A DNA stretch of 16,597 nt from Clostridiales bacterium (GTDB lineage Bacteria > Bacillota > Clostridia > Peptostreptococcales > Anaerovoracaceae), in contig DPKU01000155.1 in NCBI GenBank assembly GCA_003542355.1, positions 1-16,597 on the forward strand, in the 5' to 3' direction. Position numbers and translations under genes: made by a program. Shown piece after piece: positions 1 to 6,889 of the stretch. The notes under the pieces were generated by a model that had not been told where the DNA came from, searched no databases, and worked only from the letters and a program-made list of their open reading frames with translations. Position 1 is the stretch's first letter. Each line of letters begins with the position of its first letter.

Positions 1-376
1 GATTGCCCGTTCCGTCTCCACCGGACAGAATAGGAACCTTAACGCCGGTAAGCTGCTTATAATACTCATTTTCTTTATGCCGGATGATCAAGGCATCCGC
101 ACCGATCTGCTCGAAGGTTCTCACAGTGTCGTAAAATGTCTCGCCCTTTTGCATGGAGGAGCTGTCTGCATTGAAGGTCAGTATTTTGGCGCCCAGTCGG
201 TATGCGGCCATGGAAAAAGACTGTTGCGTCCGGGTGCTGGGCTCAAAAAAAAGGCTGGCAATAATCTTGTCCTCTGCCGCCCTGCTCTGTGCGCCGTTTA
301 AAAACGCTTCCGCCCTATTCAGTATTTGATTCACCTCTGGGATACTTAGATCTGCCAGAGAAAACAAATTGGCCAT
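1..376 (-). CDS. pyrB: Aspartate carbamoyltransferase catalytic subunit, 3' end cut by window edge
   Basis: Catalyses carbamoyl phosphate + L-aspartate to N-carbamoyl-aspartate, the committed step of cytosolic pyrimidine synthesis. Reading back from the ATG at 374-376 gives 125 open codons running off the left edge. The N-terminal carbamoyl-phosphate domain is visible: FFEPSTRT at residues 43-50 (the STRT phosphate-binding motif), the SSSMQKGET loop at 72-80 corresponding to the mobile Ser/Lys loop, IIRHKENEY at 97-105, and GGDG at 119-122, where the GDG-x-x-HPTQ motif begins. The start is set by TAAGGAGGTG seven bases upstream. It is monocistronic at its 5' side, with its own promoter after the V-ATPase terminator. 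The aspartate-binding half and any pyrI or other pyr genes lie outside the window. The family call is firm; ornithine carbamoyltransferase is less likely given the short MANLFSLADLS start and the loop sequence. Confidence 0.93.
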   Translation of the reverse strand, partial: MANLFSLADLSIPEVNQILNRAEAFLNGAQSRAAEDKIIASLFFEPSTRTQQSFSMAAYRLGAKILTFNADSSSMQKGETFYDTVRTFEQIGADALIIRHKENEYYKQLTGVKVPILSGGDGTGN

Positions 377-405
377 ATGCGCACCTCCTTATCGCAATTT
401 TTATC

Positions 406-434
406 ATTATAGCAAAAAGCCTTCGGCAACACAA
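406..434 (-). promoter_or_regulatory. Sigma-A-type extended -10 promoter of pyrB
   Basis: On the minus strand TTGTGT (429-434) is followed after 17 bases by a perfect TATAAT (406-411) preceded by TGC, an extended -10. Transcription should start near 399, leaving a leader of only about 23 bases. That is too short for the PyrR-type attenuator often found before Bacillota pyr genes. The promoter begins 20 bases beyond the A-tract of the V-ATPase terminator, so the two units are tightly packed. Confidence 0.75.
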
Positions 435-453
435 TCGATGCCTATGAAAATTT

Positions 454-500
454 AAAAAAAAGACCTGCCTCCGGTTGAACGACGATCGCCCGGAGGCAGG
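454..500 (-). terminator. Rho-independent terminator of the V-ATPase operon
   Basis: A perfect 11-bp inverted repeat (464-474 with 490-500, CCTGCCTCCGG on the minus strand), with a 15-base loop, is followed on the minus strand by TCTTTTTTTT (454-463). It lies 15 bases past the ntpD stop codon and before the pyrB promoter, so it ends the nine-gene ATPase message. Confidence 0.93.
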
Positions 501-514
501 CTCTTGATTCTTTG

Positions 515-1201
515 TTAATGATATTCTTCCAAAGCTTTTTCCGTCTCCTTCCGGCGTTCGATCAAAGCGGCCGCTATCATCATGTCTTTTACTTTCATGA
601 GTCTTGTCTGATTGCCACGTTCGTTCTCGTCCAGCTTCATACGGATGTAGCGGATGGTTTCAGTGAGCCGGGGGATCATGACATATTCCAGCGCATTGAC
701 GCGGCGCCGGGTCTTTTCGATCTCCTGTGCCATGAGATCCGCCTGCTTTTCCTTGCCCGCCAGTTCCAGCATCCGGGGAAATACCCGGCTGAGACTCTTG
801 ACGGCACTGTCCAGTTCGCCGGAGGTGCCGGCAAAACCGTAGGGATAGATGTTGGCGTCGTCATCTTCTTCTGAGGTGAATTCAAAGACGGGAACGTTCA
901 CGCTCATCACATTCTTGGTGCTCACACCGATGGATACGCCTTGTGTTGGATACATCAGCGCTTCGGACATCAGCTGAGGGCTCATAACCGCACTGGCGAT
1001 GGTGAAGCTTCCATAGACCTCCATGAGCTCTCTTTCCACCGCTTCCCGGAGAACCTTATTTTCCCTGGCCAGTTCCAGAAATTGCTTCATGAGCTCATCG
1101 CGCTTGTCCTTCATGAGCTTGTGGCCTCGTTTGGCCACCGTCAGCTTTCTCTTTAGGGAGGTAAGGACCATCCGGGTGGGATTTACATTCATTCGTGCCA
1201 T
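515..1201 (-). CDS. ntpD: V-type ATP synthase subunit D (central rotor shaft)
   Basis: Subunit D is the long coiled-coil axle that turns inside the A3B3 head and, with subunit F, passes torque to the C subunit and membrane ring. The 228-residue product begins MARMNVNPTRMVL, which matches the family start closely. It has an N-terminal helix (about 1-65) and a C-terminal helix (about 150-228, rich in E, K and R) that would form the antiparallel coiled coil, separated by a beta-rich middle. This is slightly longer than the common 200-215 residues, mainly through a short acidic insert SEEDDDAN near 110-118. The ATG lies 15 bases after the ntpB stop, with an AAAGGGGG binding site overlapping that stop. 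It is the last gene of the operon and is followed at once by the terminator. Identification is confident from sequence and position. Confidence 0.96.
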   Translation of the reverse strand: MARMNVNPTRMVLTSLKRKLTVAKRGHKLMKDKRDELMKQFLELARENKVLREAVERELMEVYGSFTIASAVMSPQLMSEALMYPTQGVSIGVSTKNVMSVNVPVFEFTSEEDDDANIYPYGFAGTSGELDSAVKSLSRVFPRMLELAGKEKQADLMAQEIEKTRRRVNALEYVMIPRLTETIRYIRMKLDENERGNQTRLMKVKDMMIAAALIERRKETEKALEEYH

Positions 1202-1216
1202 GCACTATAACCCCCT

Positions 1217-2653
1217 TTACTGGTCGTGGTCGTCGTCGGAACCGTCCTCGGACATCTCTTCGGGAGATGGATCCTCCGAAGGACCTACAGGCAAATACCG
1301 GTCCAGATATTCATCCCGCACACGTTTCAGTTCCTCCCTGGGCAGGAGACCTAAGAGCTTCCACCCCAGGTCCAGCGTCTCTTCGATATCTCTTTCGGAT
1401 TCGAATCCCTGAGATACATATTCTTTTTCAAATTCATCCGCGAACTTCGCGAAGAGCAGATCCACATCAGTCAGGGCCGCTTCGCCCAGGATCGCCATGA
1501 GCTCTTTGCTTTGTTTTCCGCTGGAATACGCTGCAAACAGCTGGTTCATCGTATCGGCGTGGTCTTCCCGAGTCTTTCCCCGTCCGATTCCTTTATCTTT
1601 GAGCCTGGAGAGGGAGGGCAGCACGTCGATAGGCGGTACGATGCCCTTGCGATGCAGATCCCGGGACAAGATGATCTGGCCTTCGGTGATGTAGCCGGTC
1701 AGGTCGGGAATGGGGTGGGTCTTGTCATCTTCGGGCATGGTCAGGATCGGGATCATGGTGATGGATCCTTGGTGATGCTTCTTTCTGCCGGCTCTTTCGT
1801 ACAGCGTCGCCAGGTCCGTATACATGTAGCCCGGATATCCACGACGGCCGGGTACTTCTTTTCTGGCAGCCGACACTTCTCGCAGGGCTTCTGCATAATT
1901 CGTGATATCTGTCAGGATGACCAGTACGTGCATCCCCTTGTCAAAGGCAAGATATTCGGCAGCCGTTAAAGCGATACGCGGGGTGGCGATCCGCTCGATG
2001 GCCGGATCGTTGGCCAGGTTGGTGAACAGGACCGTACGGTCGATGGCACCGGTCCGTCTAAAGTCGCTGATAAAGAAGTCAGCTTCTTCGAAGGTGATCC
2101 CGATGGCCGCAAACACTACGGCGAATTTGCTGTCCCCACCCAGCACCTTGGCCTGACGTGCGATCTGTGCCGCCAGGTTGGCGTGGGGCAAGCCGGAACC
2201 CGAGAAAATAGGCAGCTTCTGTCCGCGCACCAGGGTATTGAGGCCGTCGATGGCCGACACGCCGGTCTGAATGAATTCCGCAGGATAGTCTCTGGCCGCC
2301 GGATTCATGGGCAAACCATTGATGTCCAGATATTTTTCCGGAATGATATCCGGTCCGTCGTCGTTGGCCCGGCCCAGGCCGTCGAATACCCGTCCCAGCA
2401 TGTCTTCGGAAACGCCCAACTCGATGCCTTTTCCCAGAAACCGGACTTTGCTCTCGGCCAGATTGATCCCGGCCGCACTTTCGAACAACTGTACCAATGC
2501 ATTGGCGCCGTTCACTTCCAGAACCTTGCACTGTCTTACTGTGCCGTCTGGAAGAATGATCTCGCCCAGTTCATCGTACGTGACGCCTTCGACATCTTTT
2601 ACGAGCATCAAGGGGCCCGCAACTTCCGAAATGCTTTTATATTCTTTAATCAT
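1217..2653 (-). CDS. ntpB: V-type ATP synthase subunit B (non-catalytic/regulatory head subunit)
   Basis: B alternates with A in the A3B3 head and contributes the arginine finger at the catalytic interface. The 478-residue product starts MIKEYKSISEVAGPLM. I chose the ATG at 2651-2653 rather than an upstream GTG at 2657-2659 because GGGGGGAG lies five bases before it, and because this numbering puts the finger in SLSRLKDKGIG at R350, as in E. hirae NtpB. The P-loop is degenerate (FSGSGLPHAN, about 150-159), normal for B. The start overlaps the ntpA stop by eight bases (ATGATTAA), implying translational coupling and matched A:B output. Odd feature: after DRYLP the protein carries a roughly 23-residue tail, VGPSEDPSPEEMSEDG and onward, with ten acidic residues. 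The E. hirae protein ends near this point. Confidence 0.97.
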   Translation of the reverse strand: MIKEYKSISEVAGPLMLVKDVEGVTYDELGEIILPDGTVRQCKVLEVNGANALVQLFESAAGINLAESKVRFLGKGIELGVSEDMLGRVFDGLGRANDDGPDIIPEKYLDINGLPMNPAARDYPAEFIQTGVSAIDGLNTLVRGQKLPIFSGSGLPHANLAAQIARQAKVLGGDSKFAVVFAAIGITFEEADFFISDFRRTGAIDRTVLFTNLANDPAIERIATPRIALTAAEYLAFDKGMHVLVILTDITNYAEALREVSAARKEVPGRRGYPGYMYTDLATLYERAGRKKHHQGSITMIPILTMPEDDKTHPIPDLTGYITEGQIILSRDLHRKGIVPPIDVLPSLSRLKDKGIGRGKTREDHADTMNQLFAAYSSGKQSKELMAILGEAALTDVDLLFAKFADEFEKEYVSQGFESERDIEETLDLGWKLLGLLPREELKRVRDEYLDRYLPVGPSEDPSPEEMSEDGSDDDHDQ

Positions 2654-4424
2654 TTGCACTCCCCCCTTTGCTGATCAATTCGCGAATGTCTTCTTCCAAT
2701 TCTTCCGCGATATTATGATAGTAGGTATCCGCCTCATCCTCTTTGACATACTTGAATCGTCCGATGGATTCCCGGACAGGCAGATGGATCAGCGCATTGT
2801 AGCTGGCTCCCTGCTCGATGGCATCCCGGCTCAGCTCATAAAAATTGGTGATCAGCTTGAGCAGCATGTATTGCTTCTCCAAAGACGAATAGGTATCGAT
2901 TTCGTGGAATGCGTTCTGATGCAGATAGTCTTCCCTGATCGATTTGCATGCTTCCAGCTTAAGTCGGTCGGCATAGGACAATGAGTCCTGTCCAACCAGC
3001 TGGACGATCTCCTGAAGCTCAGCTTCTTCCTGAAGTATACGCATGGTTTTTTGTCGCAGCACAGGAAAGTCTTTGTTGACGTTTTCCGCATACCAGGGCA
3101 TCAGCCGGTCAATGTACAGCGAATAGCTGGTCAGCCAGTTGATGGCGGGGAAATGACGGGCATAGGCCAGGGATGAATCCAGATTCCAGAAGACTTTTAC
3201 GATACGAAGCGTGCCCTGGGATACCGGTTCGGAAATGTCACCGCCCGGTGGCGAAACAGCGCCGATGGCCGTTAGTGCGCCCTCGCGGTCGTCCGATCCA
3301 AGGGCGATCACTCGGCCGGCTCTTTCGTAGAACTGGGCCAGACGAGAGGAAAGGTACGCCGGATATCCTTCTTCACCGGGCATCTCTTCCAGCCGGCCGG
3401 ACATTTCACGGAGCGCCTCGGCCCAACGGGAAGTAGAGTCGGCCATCAGAGCGACAGAATAACCCATATCCCGGAAATATTCTGCGATGGTGATTCCTGT
3501 ATATATAGAGGCTTCCCGGGCTGCCACAGGCATGTCCGAGGTGTTGGCAATCAGCACCGTCCGCTTCATGAGAGGTTCACCGGATTTCGGATCTCTGAGT
3601 TCGGGGAACTCCATGAGTACGTCGGTCATCTCGTTGCCCCGCTCGCCGCAGCCGATGTAGACCACGATGTCCGCATCCGCCCACTTGGCCAGCTGATGCT
3701 GAACGACCGTCTTTCCGCTCCCGAAGGGACCGGGTACTGCCGCTACGCCGCCTTTGGCGATGGGGAAAAGAGTATCGATGACCCGCTGACCGGTGATCAG
3801 AGGCATTTCCGGTACCAGCTTCTCTTTGTAGGGTCTGCCTCGCCGGACCGGCCATTTCTGCATCATCGTCACTTCCGAAGAACGACCGTTGTCGTCCTCC
3901 AGAACACATATCGTGTCCAATACGGTAAAGCTTCCTTTTTTAATCTCTGTGACTTTTCCGCTCATTCCGATGGGTATCATGATCCGATGAATGACTGTGA
4001 CAGTCTCCTGGACCGTTCCGATCACATCGCCAGCTTGAAGCATATCCCCTTTTTTTACCGTCGGTTCAAACTCCCATTGTTTGTCTCTTGGGAGTGAATC
4101 GACGCGGATGCCTCGGGTGATGTTGGGGCCGGCCTTTTCCAGCATCGCGTTCAGCGGCCGCTGGATGCCGTCATAAATATTTTCGATGAGCCCCGGTCCC
4201 AATTCCACTGAGAGCGGCGCACCGGTGGTGATCACTTCTGCGCCGGGTCCCAGCCCGGCAGTCTCTTCGTATACCTGAATGGAAGCGCGATCCTGGTGCA
4301 TTTCGATGATCTCACCGATCAGACCGTCTTTTCCAACGCGCACCACGTCGAACATATCAGCGTCCTGCATTCCGTCGGCGATAACCAAAGGCCCTGAGAC
4401 CTTGACTACTTTCCCTTGTTTCAC
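2646..4424 (-). CDS. ntpA: V-type ATP synthase subunit A (catalytic head subunit)
   Basis: The catalytic nucleotide-binding subunit of the cytosolic A3B3 head, which hydrolyses or makes ATP. With the start used here (GTG at 4422-4424) the product is 592 residues and begins MKQGKVVKVSGPLVIADGM. The P-loop GPFGSGKT falls at 232-239 (K238, T239) and the catalytic glutamate in GCGERGNEM at E261, matching E. hirae NtpA numbering exactly. A GTG four codons upstream (4434-4436) would give 596 residues, but it has a poorly placed binding site. The chosen GTG has AGGTGA eight bases before it. The non-homologous insert typical of A (about 115-190) is present, so this is V/A-type and not F-type beta. 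It follows subunit F and overlaps ntpB by eight bases. Activity is expected. Confidence 0.97.
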   Translation of the reverse strand: MKQGKVVKVSGPLVIADGMQDADMFDVVRVGKDGLIGEIIEMHQDRASIQVYEETAGLGPGAEVITTGAPLSVELGPGLIENIYDGIQRPLNAMLEKAGPNITRGIRVDSLPRDKQWEFEPTVKKGDMLQAGDVIGTVQETVTVIHRIMIPIGMSGKVTEIKKGSFTVLDTICVLEDDNGRSSEVTMMQKWPVRRGRPYKEKLVPEMPLITGQRVIDTLFPIAKGGVAAVPGPFGSGKTVVQHQLAKWADADIVVYIGCGERGNEMTDVLMEFPELRDPKSGEPLMKRTVLIANTSDMPVAAREASIYTGITIAEYFRDMGYSVALMADSTSRWAEALREMSGRLEEMPGEEGYPAYLSSRLAQFYERAGRVIALGSDDREGALTAIGAVSPPGGDISEPVSQGTLRIVKVFWNLDSSLAYARHFPAINWLTSYSLYIDRLMPWYAENVNKDFPVLRQKTMRILQEEAELQEIVQLVGQDSLSYADRLKLEACKSIREDYLHQNAFHEIDTYSSLEKQYMLLKLITNFYELSRDAIEQGASYNALIHLPVRESIGRFKYVKEDEADTYYHNIAEELEEDIRELISKGGSAND

Positions 4425-4432
4425 TGCTATCT

Positions 4433-4438
4433 TCACCT
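4433..4438 (-). promoter_or_regulatory. Ribosome binding site that decides the ntpA start
   Basis: AGGTGA on the minus strand matches the anti-Shine-Dalgarno end of 16S rRNA and sits eight bases before the GTG at 4422-4424. It overlaps the alternative upstream GTG at 4434-4436, so both starts cannot use it. This and homology favour the shorter protein. Confidence 0.6.
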
Positions 4439-4445
4439 GCCTTTT

Positions 4446-4772
4446 CTACTCTTGGTTCCCGTAGATGATATCGACGCCAACGGCGCGTTCCACCGCTTTT
4501 TTAGATCGTCCCACTCCGACTCCGTAGCTGCCGTCCATTCCGGGAATGGGAATGATCGCCGGCAATTGCGAATCCTTATATTTTTCAAATTCCTGAGACA
4601 TCTCCTTGCAATAATTTTCAGTGACATACAAAATCGCGTACTCGTTTTTTTCGACCAGCGTCTGAAAGGTCTCTTTGGCTTTTTCCAGATCATCGCATGG
4701 AAAAACCGAAAGCCCTACGGCAAGAAAGCCCGAAACGCTCTGCTTGTCACCGATCACTCCGATCTTATACAT
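4446..4772 (-). CDS. atpF: V-type ATP synthase subunit F (rotor stalk)
   Basis: Subunit F binds the D axle, forming the central DF shaft, and helps couple ATP turnover to rotation. The 108-residue product begins MYKIGVIGDKQSVSGFLAVG, with the Rossmann-like IGVIGD start and the GFLAxG segment that mark this small family. A C-terminal part, IPIPGMDGSYGVG and onward (about 74-108), matches the usual hinge and helix. AAGGAGGA lies five bases before the ATG, and the start overlaps the ntpC stop by eight bases, so translation is probably coupled. Naming differs between organisms: this is called NtpG in E. hirae and AtpF in Thermus and archaea. Length is typical. Confidence 0.93.
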   Translation of the reverse strand: MYKIGVIGDKQSVSGFLAVGLSVFPCDDLEKAKETFQTLVEKNEYAILYVTENYCKEMSQEFEKYKDSQLPAIIPIPGMDGSYGVGVGRSKKAVERAVGVDIIYGNQE

Positions 4773-5778
4773 AAGTCCTCCTTATCCTGGCGTTCAGCTG
4801 GTCGGCGCTCAGATCCTGCTCCAGGGCGGCGATAATGATCCGCACCAGACGGATCTCGCTCTCCTTGGCGATCAAATAAGCAACCGGAACCTCCAGCCCG
4901 TAAGGAACATACTTGGCTTTGGTGGCAAATTCCAGGATCGCATTGTCGCTCAGCCGTTCCAGCTCGGTGAAACGACCCGTATCCGACAACTGCGTGCCGC
5001 CCCGCACCATCACATCTTCGAAGGTGTGGTAAGGAAGCAGCTTTTCCGCAAAATGCATATAGTCTTCGTCAAAACCGTTGACGAAGAGGCTTTCCGGAAT
5101 GCTTCCGCCCGGCAAAAATACCCGGTTGAAAGCGACCCAGTCTCCCTTCATCTCCCGGATCCGGGCAAAGGTCTTGACATTGATGGAATCGATGAGCAGC
5201 GTCGCATACTCCGCTAAAAACCTGCAGCCGGACGCCTTGGCTTTCGCTTTCATTTCCAGATAGCAGGCCCGATCCAGAATAAAATCGATGTGCTGAGGAT
5301 CTCTTGACTTCGCAAAGGTTTCCAAGGCATATTCGATGGCACTTTTCATGGTGAAAGAAAGCGTCACGAAGTCCCGCTCACTCATGATATGGGCCCACTG
5401 CTCCCTGGGGATCGTTCCGATCTCCACCAGGGCGTCTGCCGGGTCGGTCCCGGCCATTTCCGCTTTGATCAGCGCCTTGATGTTATGATAATCATAGACC
5501 AGAAGCAGCGCATCCAGCGCCCGGGGATCGGGCAGGATGGAAATCACTTCCTTGTACGCGCCACTGAGGGCCTGGCCAAGCAGTGCATCCAGCTGGCTTA
5601 GATCACCGCCCCGGTAGGTATCCTCCACCGGGTAGCCGTAATCGGCCAGGACTCGCACCGCTTCCTGGGGGGATTTGGCTGAAGTCATCCTGGAAACCCC
5701 CTTCGCATCCAGAAGAAACCGTTCCTTGCCCCGGATGCACGAGGATACAAATATATAATCTTCCTTTTTATATTGCAA
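4765..5778 (-). CDS. ntpC: V-type ATP synthase subunit C (d-type ring adaptor)
   Basis: Subunit C (eukaryotic d) is the funnel-shaped socket joining the DF shaft to the membrane NtpK ring. The 337-residue product is mostly helical and matches the family in segments such as LLLVYDYHNIKALIKAEM (about 90-108), a hallmark DxxNIK-type helix, and LPGGSIPESLF in the middle. The start codon is TTG (5776-5778); GAAAGGAGA precedes it by about eight bases and no in-frame ATG lies near, so the TTG is well supported. The gene follows ntpE after 33 bases and overlaps subunit F by eight. Length is typical (about 330). Confidence 0.93.
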   Translation of the reverse strand: MQYKKEDYIFVSSCIRGKERFLLDAKGVSRMTSAKSPQEAVRVLADYGYPVEDTYRGGDLSQLDALLGQALSGAYKEVISILPDPRALDALLLVYDYHNIKALIKAEMAGTDPADALVEIGTIPREQWAHIMSERDFVTLSFTMKSAIEYALETFAKSRDPQHIDFILDRACYLEMKAKAKASGCRFLAEYATLLIDSINVKTFARIREMKGDWVAFNRVFLPGGSIPESLFVNGFDEDYMHFAEKLLPYHTFEDVMVRGGTQLSDTGRFTELERLSDNAILEFATKAKYVPYGLEVPVAYLIAKESEIRLVRIIIAALEQDLSADQLNARIRRTYV

Positions 5779-5811
5779 GATCTCGTCTCCTTTCCAAGAG
5801 GCGTCCGCAGT

Positions 5812-6387
5812 CTAGTCGAACAGTACGGAGACCACTTCCGGCGTTATGGATTCCCGCACAGAAGACACCATCATCTCCAGGGTGGAGTCCATTTCGACCC
5901 TGCCGATGCGCAGCACAAACCCGCCCAGTATGTCCAGCGTATCCGAAGACAGCACGAACTTCCGACCGTCCCGGTTCACCAGCTCCAGCAGTTCTTCTCC
6001 GATGGATTCCAGGTCTTCTTTGTTCAGAACGATTTCCCCCTCCCGATACTCCAGTTCCTCCAGTTTGTGAGCCAGAAGTTGAATGTACCGATCTTTGGGT
6101 AGTTTCCTCAACTCCGCAAGCGCTTCTTCGAAGCATGCCGAAATGACTTCCTGCTTCGTGGCAAGATGCATTTTACGGGCTTCCAGATTGGCAATGGATT
6201 CTTTGCGGGACTTGAGTCTCATCGCATCTCCGATGGCTTTCTCCTTCGCTTCCCGGATCTTGATATCGGCGATGCGCTGGGCCTCGTAGACTTTTCCCCG
6301 GCTTTCCATTTTTGCCTTGTCAAAGATCCGCCGGGCGTCTTGCTGCGCGCTCTCCAATATTTTATCTTTTATCTGCTCAATGCTCAT
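5812..6387 (-). CDS. ntpE: V-type ATP synthase subunit E (peripheral stalk)
   Basis: Subunit E pairs with the H/G subunit to form the two outer stalks that hold the A3B3 head still against the rotor. The 191-residue product has a charged N-terminal coiled coil (MSIEQIKDKILESAQQDARR, to about residue 90, rich in A, E, K and R) and a globular C-terminal head domain (about 95-191) with the typical GGFVLRIGRVEMDSTLE-like strand segment near 155-170. The ATG is preceded by AAGGTG two bases upstream and AAGGAT further off. It lies 16 bases after ntpK. Length and position fit E; the sequence is fast-evolving, so order and the C-terminal motif carry much of the call. Confidence 0.92.
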   Translation of the reverse strand: MSIEQIKDKILESAQQDARRIFDKAKMESRGKVYEAQRIADIKIREAKEKAIGDAMRLKSRKESIANLEARKMHLATKQEVISACFEEALAELRKLPKDRYIQLLAHKLEELEYREGEIVLNKEDLESIGEELLELVNRDGRKFVLSSDTLDILGGFVLRIGRVEMDSTLEMMVSSVRESITPEVVSVLFD

Positions 6388-6403
6388 TGCACCTTATCCT
6401 TTT

Positions 6404-6889
6404 CTACAGTTGGATCGAGTTCAGCATCAGGAAGGAGATCAGCAAGGCCAACACCGCATAGGTCTCGACCATCGCCGTGTAAACCATGCCCTTGGCCACT
6501 TCTTCGGGCCGTTTGGAAATCAGCATGATCGCAGCTGCCGCAGCTTTGCCTTGGGCAGATCCGCTTACGATACCGACAAGTCCCACAGGTACGGCAGAAG
6601 CCATGATGTACAATCCCTGGACCATGGTCAGATCCAGTGCACCACTCCCCCCAAGAAGGCCGATTTTGTTCATGATGACGAAAGCGATCAGCAGGCCATA
6701 AATTCCCTGCGTACCCGGCAGTGCCTGAAGCAACAGCGCCTGACCGAACTTTTTAGGATCTTCGGACACGACGCCCGAAGCAGCCTGGCCGGCAATACCG
6801 ATCCCCATGGCGCTTCCGCAGCAGGCAAGCCCGGCGATGGCAGCACCGACCATGGCAAAGAAGACGCCGTCAAAGATAATACCATTCAT
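6404..6889 (-). CDS. ntpK: V-type ATP synthase subunit K (16-kDa rotor-ring proteolipid, predicted Na+-binding)
   Basis: The ring subunit that carries ions through the membrane. The 161-residue product is a tandem helical-hairpin protein with four membrane helices (about 8-35, 52-75, 87-113 and 134-157). In helix 2, LPGTQGIY gives L57, T60, Q61 and Y64; in helix 3, GSAQGK gives Q113; in helix 4, MVETYAVL gives E142. These align with E. hirae NtpK L61, T64, Q65, Y68, Q110 and E139, the Na+ site in the known structure. The first hairpin has no carboxylate, so each subunit has one site, as usual for the 16-kDa type. ATG directly abuts the ntpI stop (TAAATG), with AAGGAGG eight bases upstream. 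This strong site fits the high copy number needed for a ring. Confidence 0.96.
   Translation of the reverse strand: MNGIIFDGVFFAMVGAAIAGLACCGSAMGIGIAGQAASGVVSEDPKKFGQALLLQALPGTQGIYGLLIAFVIMNKIGLLGGSGALDLTMVQGLYIMASAVPVGLVGIVSGSAQGKAAAAAIMLISKRPEEVAKGMVYTAMVETYAVLALLISFLMLNSIQL

Noticed and set aside
377..400. PyrR-binding attenuator before pyrB
   Set aside because: The predicted leader is only about 23 bases, with no room for the anti-terminator and terminator hairpins.
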